The notes under the pieces were generated by a model. The model was not told the origin of the DNA. It made no database searches and worked only from the letters and a program-made list of their open reading frames with translations. The translations under genes were made by a program, and so were the position numbers. From Lysobacter enzymogenes (lineage in GTDB: Bacteria; Pseudomonadota; Gammaproteobacteria; Xanthomonadales; Xanthomonadaceae), in assembly GCF_023617245.1 (NCBI RefSeq), contig NZ_CP067396.1, positions 4,030,001 to 4,094,000 of the forward strand: a stretch of DNA of 64,000 nt. Direction: 5' to 3'. Shown here piece after piece: positions 31,963 through 40,433 of the stretch (the stretch's first letter is position 1; each line of letters opens with the position of its first letter).

Positions 31963-33756
31963 TTACTTGCTGTCGGTCGAGAGCACCGCCAGGAACGCTT
32001 CCTGCGGAATCTCGACCCGACCGACCTGCTTCATCCGCTTCTTGCCCTCTTTCTGCTTCTCGAGGAGCTTCTTCTTGCGGGTGATGTCGCCACCATAGCA
32101 CTTGGCCAAAACGTTCTTGCGCATGGCCTTGACCGTGCTGCGGGCGATGATCTGCGAGCCGATCGCGGCCTGGATCGCGACGTCGAACATCTGTCGCGGG
32201 ATCAGGTCCTTCATCTTCTCGCACAGCTCGCGGCCGCGCCGGTCGGCGTGGCTGCGGTGGACGATGATCGACAGCGCATCGACCTTGTCGCCGTTGATCA
32301 GCGTGTCCACGCGCACGAACGGGCCTTCCTGGAAACGCAGGAAGTGATAGTCCAGCGACGCGTAGCCGCGGCTGACCGACTTCAGCTTGTCGAAGAAGTC
32401 CAGCACCACCTCGGCCATCGGCAGCTCGTAGCTGATCTGCACCTGGCTGGCCATGTAGGTGATGCCGATCTGCACGCCGCGCTTTTCCTCGCACAGCTTG
32501 ATCACGTTGCCGATGTAGTCCGGCGGAGTGAGGATGTTGGCGCGGATCACCGGCTCGCGGATCTCCTCGACCATGTTCACCGGCGGCAGCTTGGCCGGAT
32601 TGTCCATCGGGATCGTGGTGCCGTCGGTCTTGAGCACCTCGTAGATCACCGTCGGCGCGGTGCTGATCAGGTTGAGGTCGTACTCGCGCTCCAGCCGCTC
32701 CTGCACGATCTCCATGTGCAGCATGCCGAGGAAGCCGCAACGGAAGCCGAAGCCCATCGCCTCGGAGCTTTCCGGCTCGAAGCGCAGCGCGGCGTCGTTG
32801 AGGCGCAGCTTTTCCAGCGCTTCGCGCAGCGACGGGTAGTCCTCGGCGTCGACCGGGAACAGCCCGGCGAACACGCGCGGCTGCATTTCCTGGAAGCCCG
32901 GCAGCGGCCCCGGCGCCGGATCGCCGGCCAGGGTCAGGGTGTCGCCGACCGGCGCGCCGTGCACGTCCTTGATCGAGGCGGTGATCCAGCCCACTTCGCC
33001 GGCGCCGAGCTTCGGCAGCTCCTTGCGCTTGGGGGTGAACACGCCGACCTTGTCGACCTGGTGGGTGCGCCCGGTCGACATCACCAGGATCTTGCTGCCC
33101 GGCTTGATCTCGCCCTGCATGACCCGCACCAGCGAGACCACGCCGAGGTAGTTGTCGAACCACGAATCGATGATCAGCGCCTGCAGCTTGTCGGTGTCGC
33201 GCGGCTTCGGCGGCGGAATGCGGTGGACGATCGCCTCCAGCACCAGTTCGACGTTGAGGCCGGTCTTGGCGCTGATCGCCACCGCGTCCTCGGCGTCGAT
33301 GCCGATGACCGCTTCGATCTCGGTCTTGGCGCGCTCGATGTCGGCGGTGGGCAGGTCGATCTTGTTGAGCACCGGCACCACTTCCAGGCCCTGCTCGACC
33401 GCGGTGTAGCAGTTGGCCACCGACTGCGCTTCCACGCCCTGGGCGGCGTCGACCACCAGCAGCGCGCCCTCGCAGGCGGCCAGCGAACGGCTGACTTCGT
33501 AGCTGAAGTCGACGTGGCCGGGGGTGTCGATGAAGTTGAGCTGGTAGGTGTTGCCGTCCTTGGCCTTGTACGGCAAGGAAACGGACTGCGCCTTGATGGT
33601 GATGCCGCGTTCGCGCTCGATCGGATTGGAATCGAGCACCTGCGCTTCCATCTCGCGCGCTTCGAGGCCTCCGCACAGTTGGATGATGCGGTCGGCGAGC
33701 GTCGACTTGCCGTGGTCGACGTGGGCGATGATGGAGAAGTTTCTGATCAGGTGCAT
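31963..33756 (-). CDS. lepA: Elongation factor 4 (LepA)
   Basis: A 597-residue translational GTPase (E. coli 599). G1 is AHVDHGKSTL at the N-terminus, the switch II motif is DTPGHVDF and G4 is NKIDL. The family's C-terminal domain is seen in LDYHFLRFQEGPFVRVDTLINGDKVDALS and KCYGGDITRKKKLLEKQKEGKKRMKQVG. The start at 33756 (MHLIRNFSIIAH) is the normal family start. LepA influences 30S assembly and elongation under stress. It is followed by lepB after a 183-base gap with GGGAACCGGGAATC-like repeats. Confidence 0.97.
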   Translation of the reverse strand: MHLIRNFSIIAHVDHGKSTLADRIIQLCGGLEAREMEAQVLDSNPIERERGITIKAQSVSLPYKAKDGNTYQLNFIDTPGHVDFSYEVSRSLAACEGALLVVDAAQGVEAQSVANCYTAVEQGLEVVPVLNKIDLPTADIERAKTEIEAVIGIDAEDAVAISAKTGLNVELVLEAIVHRIPPPKPRDTDKLQALIIDSWFDNYLGVVSLVRVMQGEIKPGSKILVMSTGRTHQVDKVGVFTPKRKELPKLGAGEVGWITASIKDVHGAPVGDTLTLAGDPAPGPLPGFQEMQPRVFAGLFPVDAEDYPSLREALEKLRLNDAALRFEPESSEAMGFGFRCGFLGMLHMEIVQERLEREYDLNLISTAPTVIYEVLKTDGTTIPMDNPAKLPPVNMVEEIREPVIRANILTPPDYIGNVIKLCEEKRGVQIGITYMASQVQISYELPMAEVVLDFFDKLKSVSRGYASLDYHFLRFQEGPFVRVDTLINGDKVDALSIIVHRSHADRRGRELCEKMKDLIPRQMFDVAIQAAIGSQIIARSTVKAMRKNVLAKCYGGDITRKKKLLEKQKEGKKRMKQVGRVEIPQEAFLAVLSTDSK

Positions 33757-33937
33757 GCAGGGCGACGCGGGACTCGCCGGCTCCAAGGTTGAGCGGACAG
33801 GAAAATTAACGGGACATTATCGCACAGCCCTCGACGGGAGTTGGCGCCCGGGCGGCGATCCGCGCGCGGCGACCGGCGTCCGCGTTCACGGATCGCCCTG
33901 TCCGCCCGGCCCGGCAAGGCCCGGCGGCGGATGTGAA

Positions 33938-33964
33938 GACGCCCGCCGCGATGCGGCGGGCGTC
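33938..33964 (-). terminator. Terminator-like hairpin after mucD
   Basis: GACGCCCGCCGC and GCGGCGGGCGTC form a perfect 12-base-pair stem with a three-base loop, 74 bases after the mucD stop. On the minus strand it is followed only by TTCAC, so it may act as an attenuating or stabilising stem more than a strong terminator. Confidence 0.65.
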
Positions 33965-34037
33965 CGATCCGTCCCGGCGCCGCCGACCGCGCCGGACCCG
34001 CCCGTGCGGGTCCGCGCGGCCGCGACGCCGGCGCGCC

Positions 34038-35609
34038 TCACTTCGTTTCGGCCGCCTGGACCGCGATGAACTGGGTCTGGGCACCGCGCCGGACCAGCAG
34101 CATCACGGTCTGGCCCGGGCGCACCCCGGCCAGGGCCCGGTTCAGCGCCGCCGCGTTGCCGACCGGAGTGCGGCCGACCGAGAGCACCACGTCGCCCGGG
34201 CGCACCCCGGCATCGCCGGCGTCGCCCGGATCGCGCACCAGCACGCCCTCGCCCGCCTTCAGGCCCAGGCGCTGGCGCGCGGCCTGGTCGACGTCCTGAA
34301 CGATCAGGTTGAGCGGATTGCCCTTGGCGTTCGACGCCGAGGCATCGTCGCGGTCGGACGGCTCCGACCCGGCCGCGCCGCCGGCCAGGCTCGCGTCGAG
34401 TTCGTTGACGGCGACGTTGAGCTCGACCGTCTTGCCCTCGCGGAACACGCCCAGCCGGGCCTTGGAGCCCGGCGCCATGTTGCCGATCAGCGGCGGCAGG
34501 TCGCTGGATTCGCGCACCGCGGTGCCGTTGACGCTGCGGATCACGTCGCCGGCCTGCAGGCCGGCCTTCTCGGCCGGGCCGCCCGGCACCACCTGCGAGA
34601 TCAGCGCGCCGTTGGCGTCGGGCAGGCCCAGGCTCTTGGCGCCTTCGATGGTCATCGCCTGCACCACCACGCCCAACTGCCCGCGGCTGACCTTGCCCTT
34701 GGCCCGCAGCTGCTCGGCCGAGTTCATCGCCACGTCGATCGGGATCGCGAAGCTCACGCCCATGTAGCCGCCGGAGTTGGAGAAGATCTGCGAATTGATG
34801 CCGACCACCTCGCCCGCGGTGTTGAGTAGCGGGCCGCCGGAGTTGCCCTGGTTGATCGCCACGTCGGTCTGGATGAAGGGCACGTAGCGCTGGTCGGCGT
34901 ACGGGTTGGCGCGGCCGACCGCGCTGACGATGCCGGCGGTGACCGAATGGTCGAGGCCGAACGGCGAGCCGATCGCCACCACCCACTGGCCGGCCTTGGT
35001 CAGCCCGGCGTTGGCGCTGCGCAGGAACGGCAGGCCCTTGGCGTCGATCTTGAGCAAGGCGACGTCGGACTGCTCGTCGCTGCCGATCACCTTGGCCTTG
35101 AACTCGCGCCGGTCGGTGAGCTTGACGGTGACGTTGTCGGCGCCGTCGACCACATGGTGGTTGGTCAGCACATAGCCGTCCTGCGAGATCAGGAAGCCGC
35201 TGCCGATCGAACGCCCGCCGCCACGCGGCTGGCGCGGGCCCTGCTGGCCGGGACCCTGGCCGCCCGGGCCGGGGAAGTCGGGGCCGAAGAAGCGGCGGAA
35301 GAATTCGGGGATCTGGTCCTCGTCGGGCATCTGGTTGCGCGAGCGCGCCTGGCGCTTAGGCGTGATCTCGGCGCTGATGTTGACCACCGCCGGGCCCACG
35401 CGCTGCACCAGCGCGGTGAAGTCCGGCAGGCCGGCGACGATGGGCGCGGACGGCGTCGCCGACGGCGGCGGCGCGATCGGCGCGGTCGGCGGCTGCGCGG
35501 TGCAGGCCACCGGCAGCGCGGCGACGATCGCGCCGACCAGGGCGAGCGACTGGAGCGGCCGGCGGCGTGCGGGGGAAGTCTGGGTCGGAACGTGGATCGG
35601 CAGGGTCAT
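34038..35609 (-). CDS. mucD: DegP/HtrA-type periplasmic serine protease (MucD)
   Basis: A 523-residue protease and chaperone for misfolded envelope proteins. A signal sequence (hydrophobic core near residues 20-34, ending LPVAC) is followed by a trypsin-like domain with the triad His in TNHHVVDGADN, Asp in SDVALLKID and Ser in GNSGGPLLN. Two PDZ domains follow (near residues 305-400 and 425-515; GLQAGDVIRSVNG and GVRPGDVVLSVG). The Cys after LPVA could be lipidated, but the lipobox is poor. It is the third gene of the rpoE-rseA-mucD unit, matching the role of MucD in restraining the sigma-E pathway. Confidence 0.95.
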   Translation of the reverse strand: MTLPIHVPTQTSPARRRPLQSLALVGAIVAALPVACTAQPPTAPIAPPPSATPSAPIVAGLPDFTALVQRVGPAVVNISAEITPKRQARSRNQMPDEDQIPEFFRRFFGPDFPGPGGQGPGQQGPRQPRGGGRSIGSGFLISQDGYVLTNHHVVDGADNVTVKLTDRREFKAKVIGSDEQSDVALLKIDAKGLPFLRSANAGLTKAGQWVVAIGSPFGLDHSVTAGIVSAVGRANPYADQRYVPFIQTDVAINQGNSGGPLLNTAGEVVGINSQIFSNSGGYMGVSFAIPIDVAMNSAEQLRAKGKVSRGQLGVVVQAMTIEGAKSLGLPDANGALISQVVPGGPAEKAGLQAGDVIRSVNGTAVRESSDLPPLIGNMAPGSKARLGVFREGKTVELNVAVNELDASLAGGAAGSEPSDRDDASASNAKGNPLNLIVQDVDQAARQRLGLKAGEGVLVRDPGDAGDAGVRPGDVVLSVGRTPVGNAAALNRALAGVRPGQTVMLLVRRGAQTQFIAVQAAETK

Positions 35610-35806
35610 GACGGCGGCCTCGGTACGGCTGGGGTTGTCCAGGGTGAGGGGCGATTGGCGGCAAAACCGCGGCAAACCGACCCCGTTGCGCGGGCGGGCC
35701 GCGCAGGAGGGAGGGAATTCGGGGAGGGTCCGGCCATCGTCGCCGGCGCGGACCCGGCCGGCGCGATGCGGGCGGGCCCGCATCGATCAGCCAGCGATCG
35801 GACAGC

Positions 35807-36793
35807 CTATGGCTGCGGCGGCTGCGGTTCCTGGACCGGCGGCCGGGTTCGCGCGGCGGACGCATCCTGCGCCGGCTCGAACGGGTAGAACGACGGCGAC
35901 ACCAGGCCGGAACTGCCGTAGCTCGCACTGTAGGCGCTGCTGCTCGGGTAGTTCGGCAACGCCGCGCGCGGCCACGGCCGCGCCGCCGGGGTTTCGCCCG
36001 ATTGCGGCCGGAACGGGTTGGCGTGGCCGGCATCGGCGACGGCGGTCATCGGCGCGCCGGCGGCGGCGACCTGCAACGGCGCCTCCTGGGTCTGACGCTC
36101 GGATGCGCGCACGGCGGCGCGTTGGCTCTGCCCGCGCGAACGGCGTTCGTTGAGACGGCGCGGCAGCTCGGCCACGGCCACCGCCGCGCCCGCGGCGATG
36201 CCGGACGCATCGGCCGAGGTCAGCCCGGTCTCGGCGGTCGCCGGCGTCTGCGCGGCCAGCGCTTGCGGCGCCTGGGCCGGAGCCGGTTGCGGTACGGCCG
36301 GAGCGGTGGGCTGGGCCGGAGCCGCGCCCGGCGCGGCCTGCGCCGCGACCTGGGCCGGATCGGCCACGCCACCGGCGGCCTCGTCGGAGAACGGCCGCGC
36401 CACGAACAGCGCCGCGACCGCGACCGAAGCCGCCAGCGCCGCGCCGCCGATCCAGCCGCGGCGCGAGCCGGCAGCCTTGCGCGGCTTGATTTCGGTTTGC
36501 GCCGGCGGGGCCGCGGCGGCCTGGCTGGCCTGCAGCGCCGCGTCGGCGGCGATGGCCGCGGCGACGCGCTCGGCGAAGCCGGTCGCGGCGAAGCCCGGCG
36601 CCGGCTCGGCCGCGCCGTGGGCGCGGCGGCGCAGCACGTCGCCGCACAGCTGCCAGCGGCCGCAGGCCTCGCGCCATTGTCCGTCGTGGCTGAGCCGCTT
36701 GAAGGCGAAGCGCGCGGCATCGCCGTCGAGCTCGCCGTCGAACAGCGCGCTCAGCGTCTCGTTGTCGTCGCCTGAGTGGATGGTGGAAGTCAT
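35807..36793 (-). CDS. rseA: RseA/MucA-type anti-sigma-E factor
   Basis: A 328-residue inner-membrane protein. The N-terminal domain is RseA-like (NETLSALFDGELDGDAARFAFKRL, then WREACGRWQLCGDVLRRR) and should bind RpoE in the cytoplasm. One helix near residues 112-131 (WIGGAALAASVAVAALFVA) is followed by a long Ala/Pro/Gln-rich periplasmic region, longer than in E. coli RseA (216 residues in total). The start overlaps the rpoE stop (TGATG), giving coupled synthesis of sigma and anti-sigma. Regulated proteolysis by site-1 and site-2 proteases is the known control of this family; those proteases are not in the window. Confidence 0.92.
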   Translation of the reverse strand: MTSTIHSGDDNETLSALFDGELDGDAARFAFKRLSHDGQWREACGRWQLCGDVLRRRAHGAAEPAPGFAATGFAERVAAAIAADAALQASQAAAAPPAQTEIKPRKAAGSRRGWIGGAALAASVAVAALFVARPFSDEAAGGVADPAQVAAQAAPGAAPAQPTAPAVPQPAPAQAPQALAAQTPATAETGLTSADASGIAAGAAVAVAELPRRLNERRSRGQSQRAAVRASERQTQEAPLQVAAAGAPMTAVADAGHANPFRPQSGETPAARPWPRAALPNYPSSSAYSASYGSSGLVSPSFYPFEPAQDASAARTRPPVQEPQPPQP

Positions 36794-37413
36794 CAGTGAG
36801 CGCGCTCCCTGGTGCGGTGAGTACCCTGGTCTTGATTGTCCAGAAGGGGCCGAAGTTCCGTATCGATCGCCTCGCGGGCGCGGAAGATGCGCGAACGCAC
36901 GGTGCCGATCGGACAATTCATCTTCTGCGCGATCTCTTCGTAGCTCAGGCCATCCACCTCGCGCAGGGTGATCGCCGATCTCAGTTCCTCCGGCAGGGAG
37001 TCGACCACGCGCATCACCGTGCGTTCGATCTCCTGCCGCAGCAGTTCGTGTTCGGGGGTGTCGGTGTCGCGCAGGCGCACGCCGGTCTCGAACTGCTCGG
37101 CGTCGCCGGCGTCGATGTCGTCGGTCGGCGGGCGACGGTTCTGGGCGACGAGGTAGTTTTTGGCGGTATTCACGGCGATGCGGTGCAACCACGTATAGAA
37201 CTGGGCGTCGCCGCGGAAATTCGCCATCGCGCGGTAGGCGCGGATGAAGGTTTCCTGGGCCACGTCCTGGCATTCGCTCCAGTCGGGAATGTAGCGCCCG
37301 ATCAACGCGGTGATCCGATGCTGGTACTTACGCACCAAGGCATCGAAGGCCGCGCTGTCGCCGCGCTGGACACGCCTGACCAGCTCCTGGTCCAACAACT
37401 CGTTATCGGCCAT
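36793..37413 (-). CDS. rpoE: Sigma-E type RNA polymerase sigma factor
   Basis: A 206-residue ECF sigma factor for envelope and heat stress. Region 2 has YQHRITALIGRYIPDWSECQDVAQETFIRAYRAM and FYTWLHRIAVNTAKNYLV; region 4 has LPEELRSAITLREVDGLSYEEIAQKMNCPIGTVRSRIFRAREAI, with the helix-turn-helix identical in layout to E. coli RpoE. The start at 37413 gives the normal family N-terminus. It leads the rpoE-rseA-mucD unit, and a sigma-E-like promoter lies about 43 bases upstream, which suggests self-activation. Confidence 0.97.
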   Translation of the reverse strand: MADNELLDQELVRRVQRGDSAAFDALVRKYQHRITALIGRYIPDWSECQDVAQETFIRAYRAMANFRGDAQFYTWLHRIAVNTAKNYLVAQNRRPPTDDIDAGDAEQFETGVRLRDTDTPEHELLRQEIERTVMRVVDSLPEELRSAITLREVDGLSYEEIAQKMNCPIGTVRSRIFRAREAIDTELRPLLDNQDQGTHRTRERAH

Positions 37414-37455
37414 ACCGCGCCGGCACTCCTGTCGGCTCGGCATACGGCCGAGCAA

Positions 37456-37484
37456 TGGGACAACCCTGTCGGGGCAAAAGTTCA
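37456..37484 (-). promoter_or_regulatory. Candidate sigma-E promoter of the rpoE unit
   Basis: On the minus strand TGAACTTT (around 37478-37485) is followed after 16 bases by GTCCCA (37461-37456). The sigma-E consensus is GGAACTT, 15-17 bases, then TCnAA. The -35 half fits well and the -10 half is weaker. The transcript would start about 35-40 bases before the rpoE ATG. This is a by-eye match. Confidence 0.5.
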
Positions 37485-37681
37485 ATCGCCGGAGTAATGG
37501 GGCCGCCGGCGACCGCTCGCAACCGCCAAGTGTCACACAACCGGCGCCTTCGCCGCCCGCGCGCCGGCTGAAAGGCCCGCCGGACGGCCGCGCGGCGGGG
37601 TGCCGGCGTCGCCGATTTGACGGCAGCCGAACCAGATCGGGATGATAGCGGCCTATTCCATACCTGAACGGATGGTGCGGC

Positions 37682-39751
37682 ATGACTGCAGCCCTCGACG
37701 GCCTCCCCGCGTTTGACGGGCTCCGCGCCCGCCATTGGCATACCGAACTGCGCGAGGACGGCGTCCTGGTGCTGTCCTTCGATCGCGAAGGCTCCCCGGT
37801 CAACACCTTCGCCCAGGAAGTGCTGATCGAACTCGACAGCCTGCTCGAGCGCCTCGCCCTGGACCCGCCCAAGGGCCTGGTGCTGCGCTCGGCGAAGGCC
37901 TCGGGCTTCATCGCCGGCGCCGACATCAAGGAATTCCAGACCTTCGATGAGAAGGGCACGGTCGGCGACGCGATCCGGCGCGGCCAGCAGGTGTTCCAGC
38001 GCCTGGCCGAGCTGCCCTGCCCCACGGTCGCGGCGATCCATGGCTTCTGCATGGGCGGCGGCACCGAGATCTCGCTGGCCTGCCGCTACCGCGTCGCCAG
38101 CACCGATCCCTCGACCCGCATCGGCCTGCCGGAAGTGAAGCTCGGCATCTATCCCGGCTGGGGCGGCAGCGTGCGCCTGCCGCGCCTGATCGGCGCGCCG
38201 GCCGCGTTCGACATGATGCTCACCGGCCGCAGCCTGTCGGGCTCGGCCGCGCGCGCGATCGGCCTGGTCGACAAGACCGCCGAGCCCGCCGTGCTGGTCG
38301 ACACCGCCGCCGCGCTGGCCTTGCGCGGCGCGCAGCGTCCGTTCAAGCAACGCTTCACCGCCTGGGCCAGCAACACCTGGCTCGCGCGCAAGATCCTCGC
38401 GCCGATGCTGGTCAAGCAGGTCGCGCGCAAGGCCAAGAAGGACCACTACCCCGCGCCGTACGCGCTGATCTCGACCTGGGAGCGCGCCAGCGGCGGCGTG
38501 CAGGCGCTGCTCGCGGCCGAGCGCAAGTCGGTGGTGAAGCTGTCGGGCACACCGACCGCGCGCAACCTGATCCGGGTGTTCTTCCTGCAAGAGCGGCTCA
38601 AGGGCCAGGGCGGCAAGGATCACAAGATCAAGAACGTGCACGTGGTCGGCGCCGGCGTGATGGGCGGCGACATCGCCGCGTGGTCGGCCTACAAGGGTTT
38701 CGAAGTCACCCTGAGCGACCGCGAGCAACGCTTCATCGACGGCGCGCTGGAGCGCGCGCAGGCGCTGTTCGCCAAGAAGGTCAAGGACGAGACCAAGCGT
38801 CCGGCGGTGGCGGCGCGGCTCAAGGGCGACCTCGCCGGCGACGGCGTCAAGGACGCCGACCTAGTGATCGAGGCGATCATCGAAAAGCCCGAAGCCAAGC
38901 GCGAGTTGTACGACGCGGTCGAGCCGCAGCTCAAGCCCGACGCGCTGCTGACCACCAACACCTCGTCGATCCCGCTCGACGAACTGCGCGAGCACATCCG
39001 CCGTCCGGCCCAGTTCGCCGGCCTGCACTACTTCAACCCGGTCGCGCTGATGCCGCTGGTGGAGATCATCCGCCACGACCGCATGGCGCCGGAGACCGAG
39101 CAGCGCCTGGCCGCGTTCTGCCGCGCGCTCGACAAGCTGCCGGTGCCGGTCGCCGGCACGCCCGGCTTCCTGGTCAACCGCGTGCTGTTCCCGTACATGC
39201 TCGAAGCCGGCACCGCGTTCGCCGAGGGCATCCCGGGCGCGGCGATCGACAAGGCGGCGGTGAAGTTCGGCATGCCGATGGGCCCGATCGAACTGATCGA
39301 CACCGTCGGCCTGGACGTGGCCGCGGGCGTCGGCGCCGAACTCGCGCCGTTCCTCGGCCTGACCGTGCCTGCGGCGCTGGCGGGCGTGGAGCCCGGCAAG
39401 CGCGGCAAGAAGGACGGGCAAGGCCTGTACAAGTGGGAAAACGGCCGCGCGCAGAAGCCCGAACTGGCGAAGGACTACAAGGCGCCGGCCGACCTGGAAG
39501 ACCGCCTGATCCTGCCGATGGTCAACGAAGCGGTCGCCTGCCTGCACGACGGCGTGGTCGCCGACGGCGACCTGCTCGACGCCGGCGTGATCTTCGGCAC
39601 CGGCTTCGCTCCGTTCCGCGGCGGTCCGATCCAGTACGTGCGCGAGACCGGCGTCGACAACGTGCTGACGCGGCTCAAGCAATTGCAGGCGCGCTATGGC
39701 GAGCGCTTCGCTCCGCGTCCGGGCTGGGATTCGCCGGCGTTGCGTCCGTAA
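37682..39751 (+). CDS. Fused enoyl-CoA hydratase/3-hydroxyacyl-CoA dehydrogenase (FadB/FadJ-type)
   Basis: A 689-residue multifunctional beta-oxidation enzyme. The N-terminal crotonase domain (residues about 15-200) has the oxyanion-hole segments SGFIAGADIKEF and IHGFCMGGGTEISLACRYR, and GLPEVKLGIYPGWGGSVRLPRLIG with the catalytic Glu. The dehydrogenase half has the NAD fold VHVVGAGVMGGDIAAWSA near residue 320, TNTSSIPLDEL, and AGLHYFNPVALMPLVEII with the catalytic His, plus the C-terminal helical domain. It is divergent from rpoE, with 268 bases between. No thiolase (FadA) gene lies next to it. A strong terminator follows. Confidence 0.95.
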   Translation: MTAALDGLPAFDGLRARHWHTELREDGVLVLSFDREGSPVNTFAQEVLIELDSLLERLALDPPKGLVLRSAKASGFIAGADIKEFQTFDEKGTVGDAIRRGQQVFQRLAELPCPTVAAIHGFCMGGGTEISLACRYRVASTDPSTRIGLPEVKLGIYPGWGGSVRLPRLIGAPAAFDMMLTGRSLSGSAARAIGLVDKTAEPAVLVDTAAALALRGAQRPFKQRFTAWASNTWLARKILAPMLVKQVARKAKKDHYPAPYALISTWERASGGVQALLAAERKSVVKLSGTPTARNLIRVFFLQERLKGQGGKDHKIKNVHVVGAGVMGGDIAAWSAYKGFEVTLSDREQRFIDGALERAQALFAKKVKDETKRPAVAARLKGDLAGDGVKDADLVIEAIIEKPEAKRELYDAVEPQLKPDALLTTNTSSIPLDELREHIRRPAQFAGLHYFNPVALMPLVEIIRHDRMAPETEQRLAAFCRALDKLPVPVAGTPGFLVNRVLFPYMLEAGTAFAEGIPGAAIDKAAVKFGMPMGPIELIDTVGLDVAAGVGAELAPFLGLTVPAALAGVEPGKRGKKDGQGLYKWENGRAQKPELAKDYKAPADLEDRLILPMVNEAVACLHDGVVADGDLLDAGVIFGTGFAPFRGGPIQYVRETGVDNVLTRLKQLQARYGERFAPRPGWDSPALRP

Positions 39752-39768
39752 CCGGAGCCGCACGTCCA

Positions 39769-39800
39769 CGAAAAAGCCGCGCCCAGCGCGGCTTTTTCTT
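39769..39800 (+). terminator. Rho-independent terminator after the beta-oxidation gene
   Basis: AAAAAGCCGCGC and GCGCGGCTTTTT form a long stem with a CCA loop, ending in a T-rich run. It can work in both directions. Confidence 0.9.
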
Positions 39801-39889
39801 TGCGTTCGATCGAAGCCATCGCGAGGGCGGCAAAATCTGTCCACGCCCTTGCCGCATCGACCCGCCGTAATCCCCGCGCCCCACGCACC

Positions 39890-40190
39890 GTCATTCCGGC
39901 GAAAGCCGGAATCCATATTGCTCCTGCCGTTGCATTTGCACTTGCATTTGCTCGCCCCCGAGCCCGATGCAGTCGTCCCGCAGCCCCGGAGGGCGTGCGC
40001 ATGGATGCGCACGCGCGCCATGGGGCAGGATGCCCCTTATGGCGCGGCCCCGCGCCGCTGCGAGCCATAGTGGCTCTTGATCCGAAAAAACAAGGCCTTT
40101 TCTTTGGTTACTTTCTTTGTGGCTTCAGACAAAGAAAGTGACCCGGCCGCTTGCGGACGGAAGCTCTGGATCTTCGCTTGTCTTCACCCG
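39890..40190. repeat. Composite intergenic repeat block, left copy
   Basis: It starts with a half family B unit (39890-39920), then GCATTTGC-type words, then a conserved part near 39980-40055 containing GGAGGGCGTGCGCATGGATG and CATGGGGCAGGATGCCCC, and finally a hairpin at 40106-40141 (ACTTTCTTTGT with ACAAAGAAAGT) followed by GACCCGGCCGCTTGCGGACG. An inverted, interrupted copy of the middle part is at 41513-41720. The 682-base stretch 39752-40433 holds no gene I can support. Confidence 0.8.
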
Positions 40191-40230
40191 AACGAACATG
40201 CAAACGCAGACCCCACCGCGGCACGCCCCC

Positions 40231-40328
40231 TGTAGGAGCGGCGCAAGCCGCGACCGCGCCATCGCGACGACTACGAACGTTTCGCCGTAGTTGCGTTGTC
40301 GCGGTCGCGGCTCGCGCCGCTCCTACAG
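40231..40328. repeat. Inverted repeat, family C (TGTAGGAGCGGCGCAAGCCGCGACC type)
   Basis: The arms at about 40231-40260 and 40297-40328 are inverted copies (TGTAGGAGCGGCGCAAGCCG against CGCGGCTCGCGCCGCTCCTA). The inner spacer also pairs in part (CTACGAACG, CGCCGTAG). A related copy is at 49936-50021. Confidence 0.88.
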
Positions 40329-40348
40329 TCGGGTACGTAACCCGCCAC

Positions 40349-40385
40349 TGTCATTCCGGCGAAAGCCGGAACCCATTTTGATTTT
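40349..40385. repeat. Single-arm family B repeat next to the IS30 element
   Basis: The GTCATTCCGGCGAAAGCCGG palindrome followed by AACCCATTTTGATTTTG. It is a half unit with no partner arm within the next 100 bases. Confidence 0.8.
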
Positions 40386-40433
40386 GCTGTTGCTTCCGCC
40401 GTTATCGATGCGTCGCGCGACGACAAGCCACCA

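Noticed and set aside
34038..35609. MucD as a lipoprotein
   Set aside because: The LPVAC sequence lacks the usual residues before Cys, so a normal cleaved signal peptide is as likely.
39980..40055. Small gene coded by the composite repeat
   Set aside because: Frames across both copies are not conserved and differences are not at third positions; palindromes explain the conservation.
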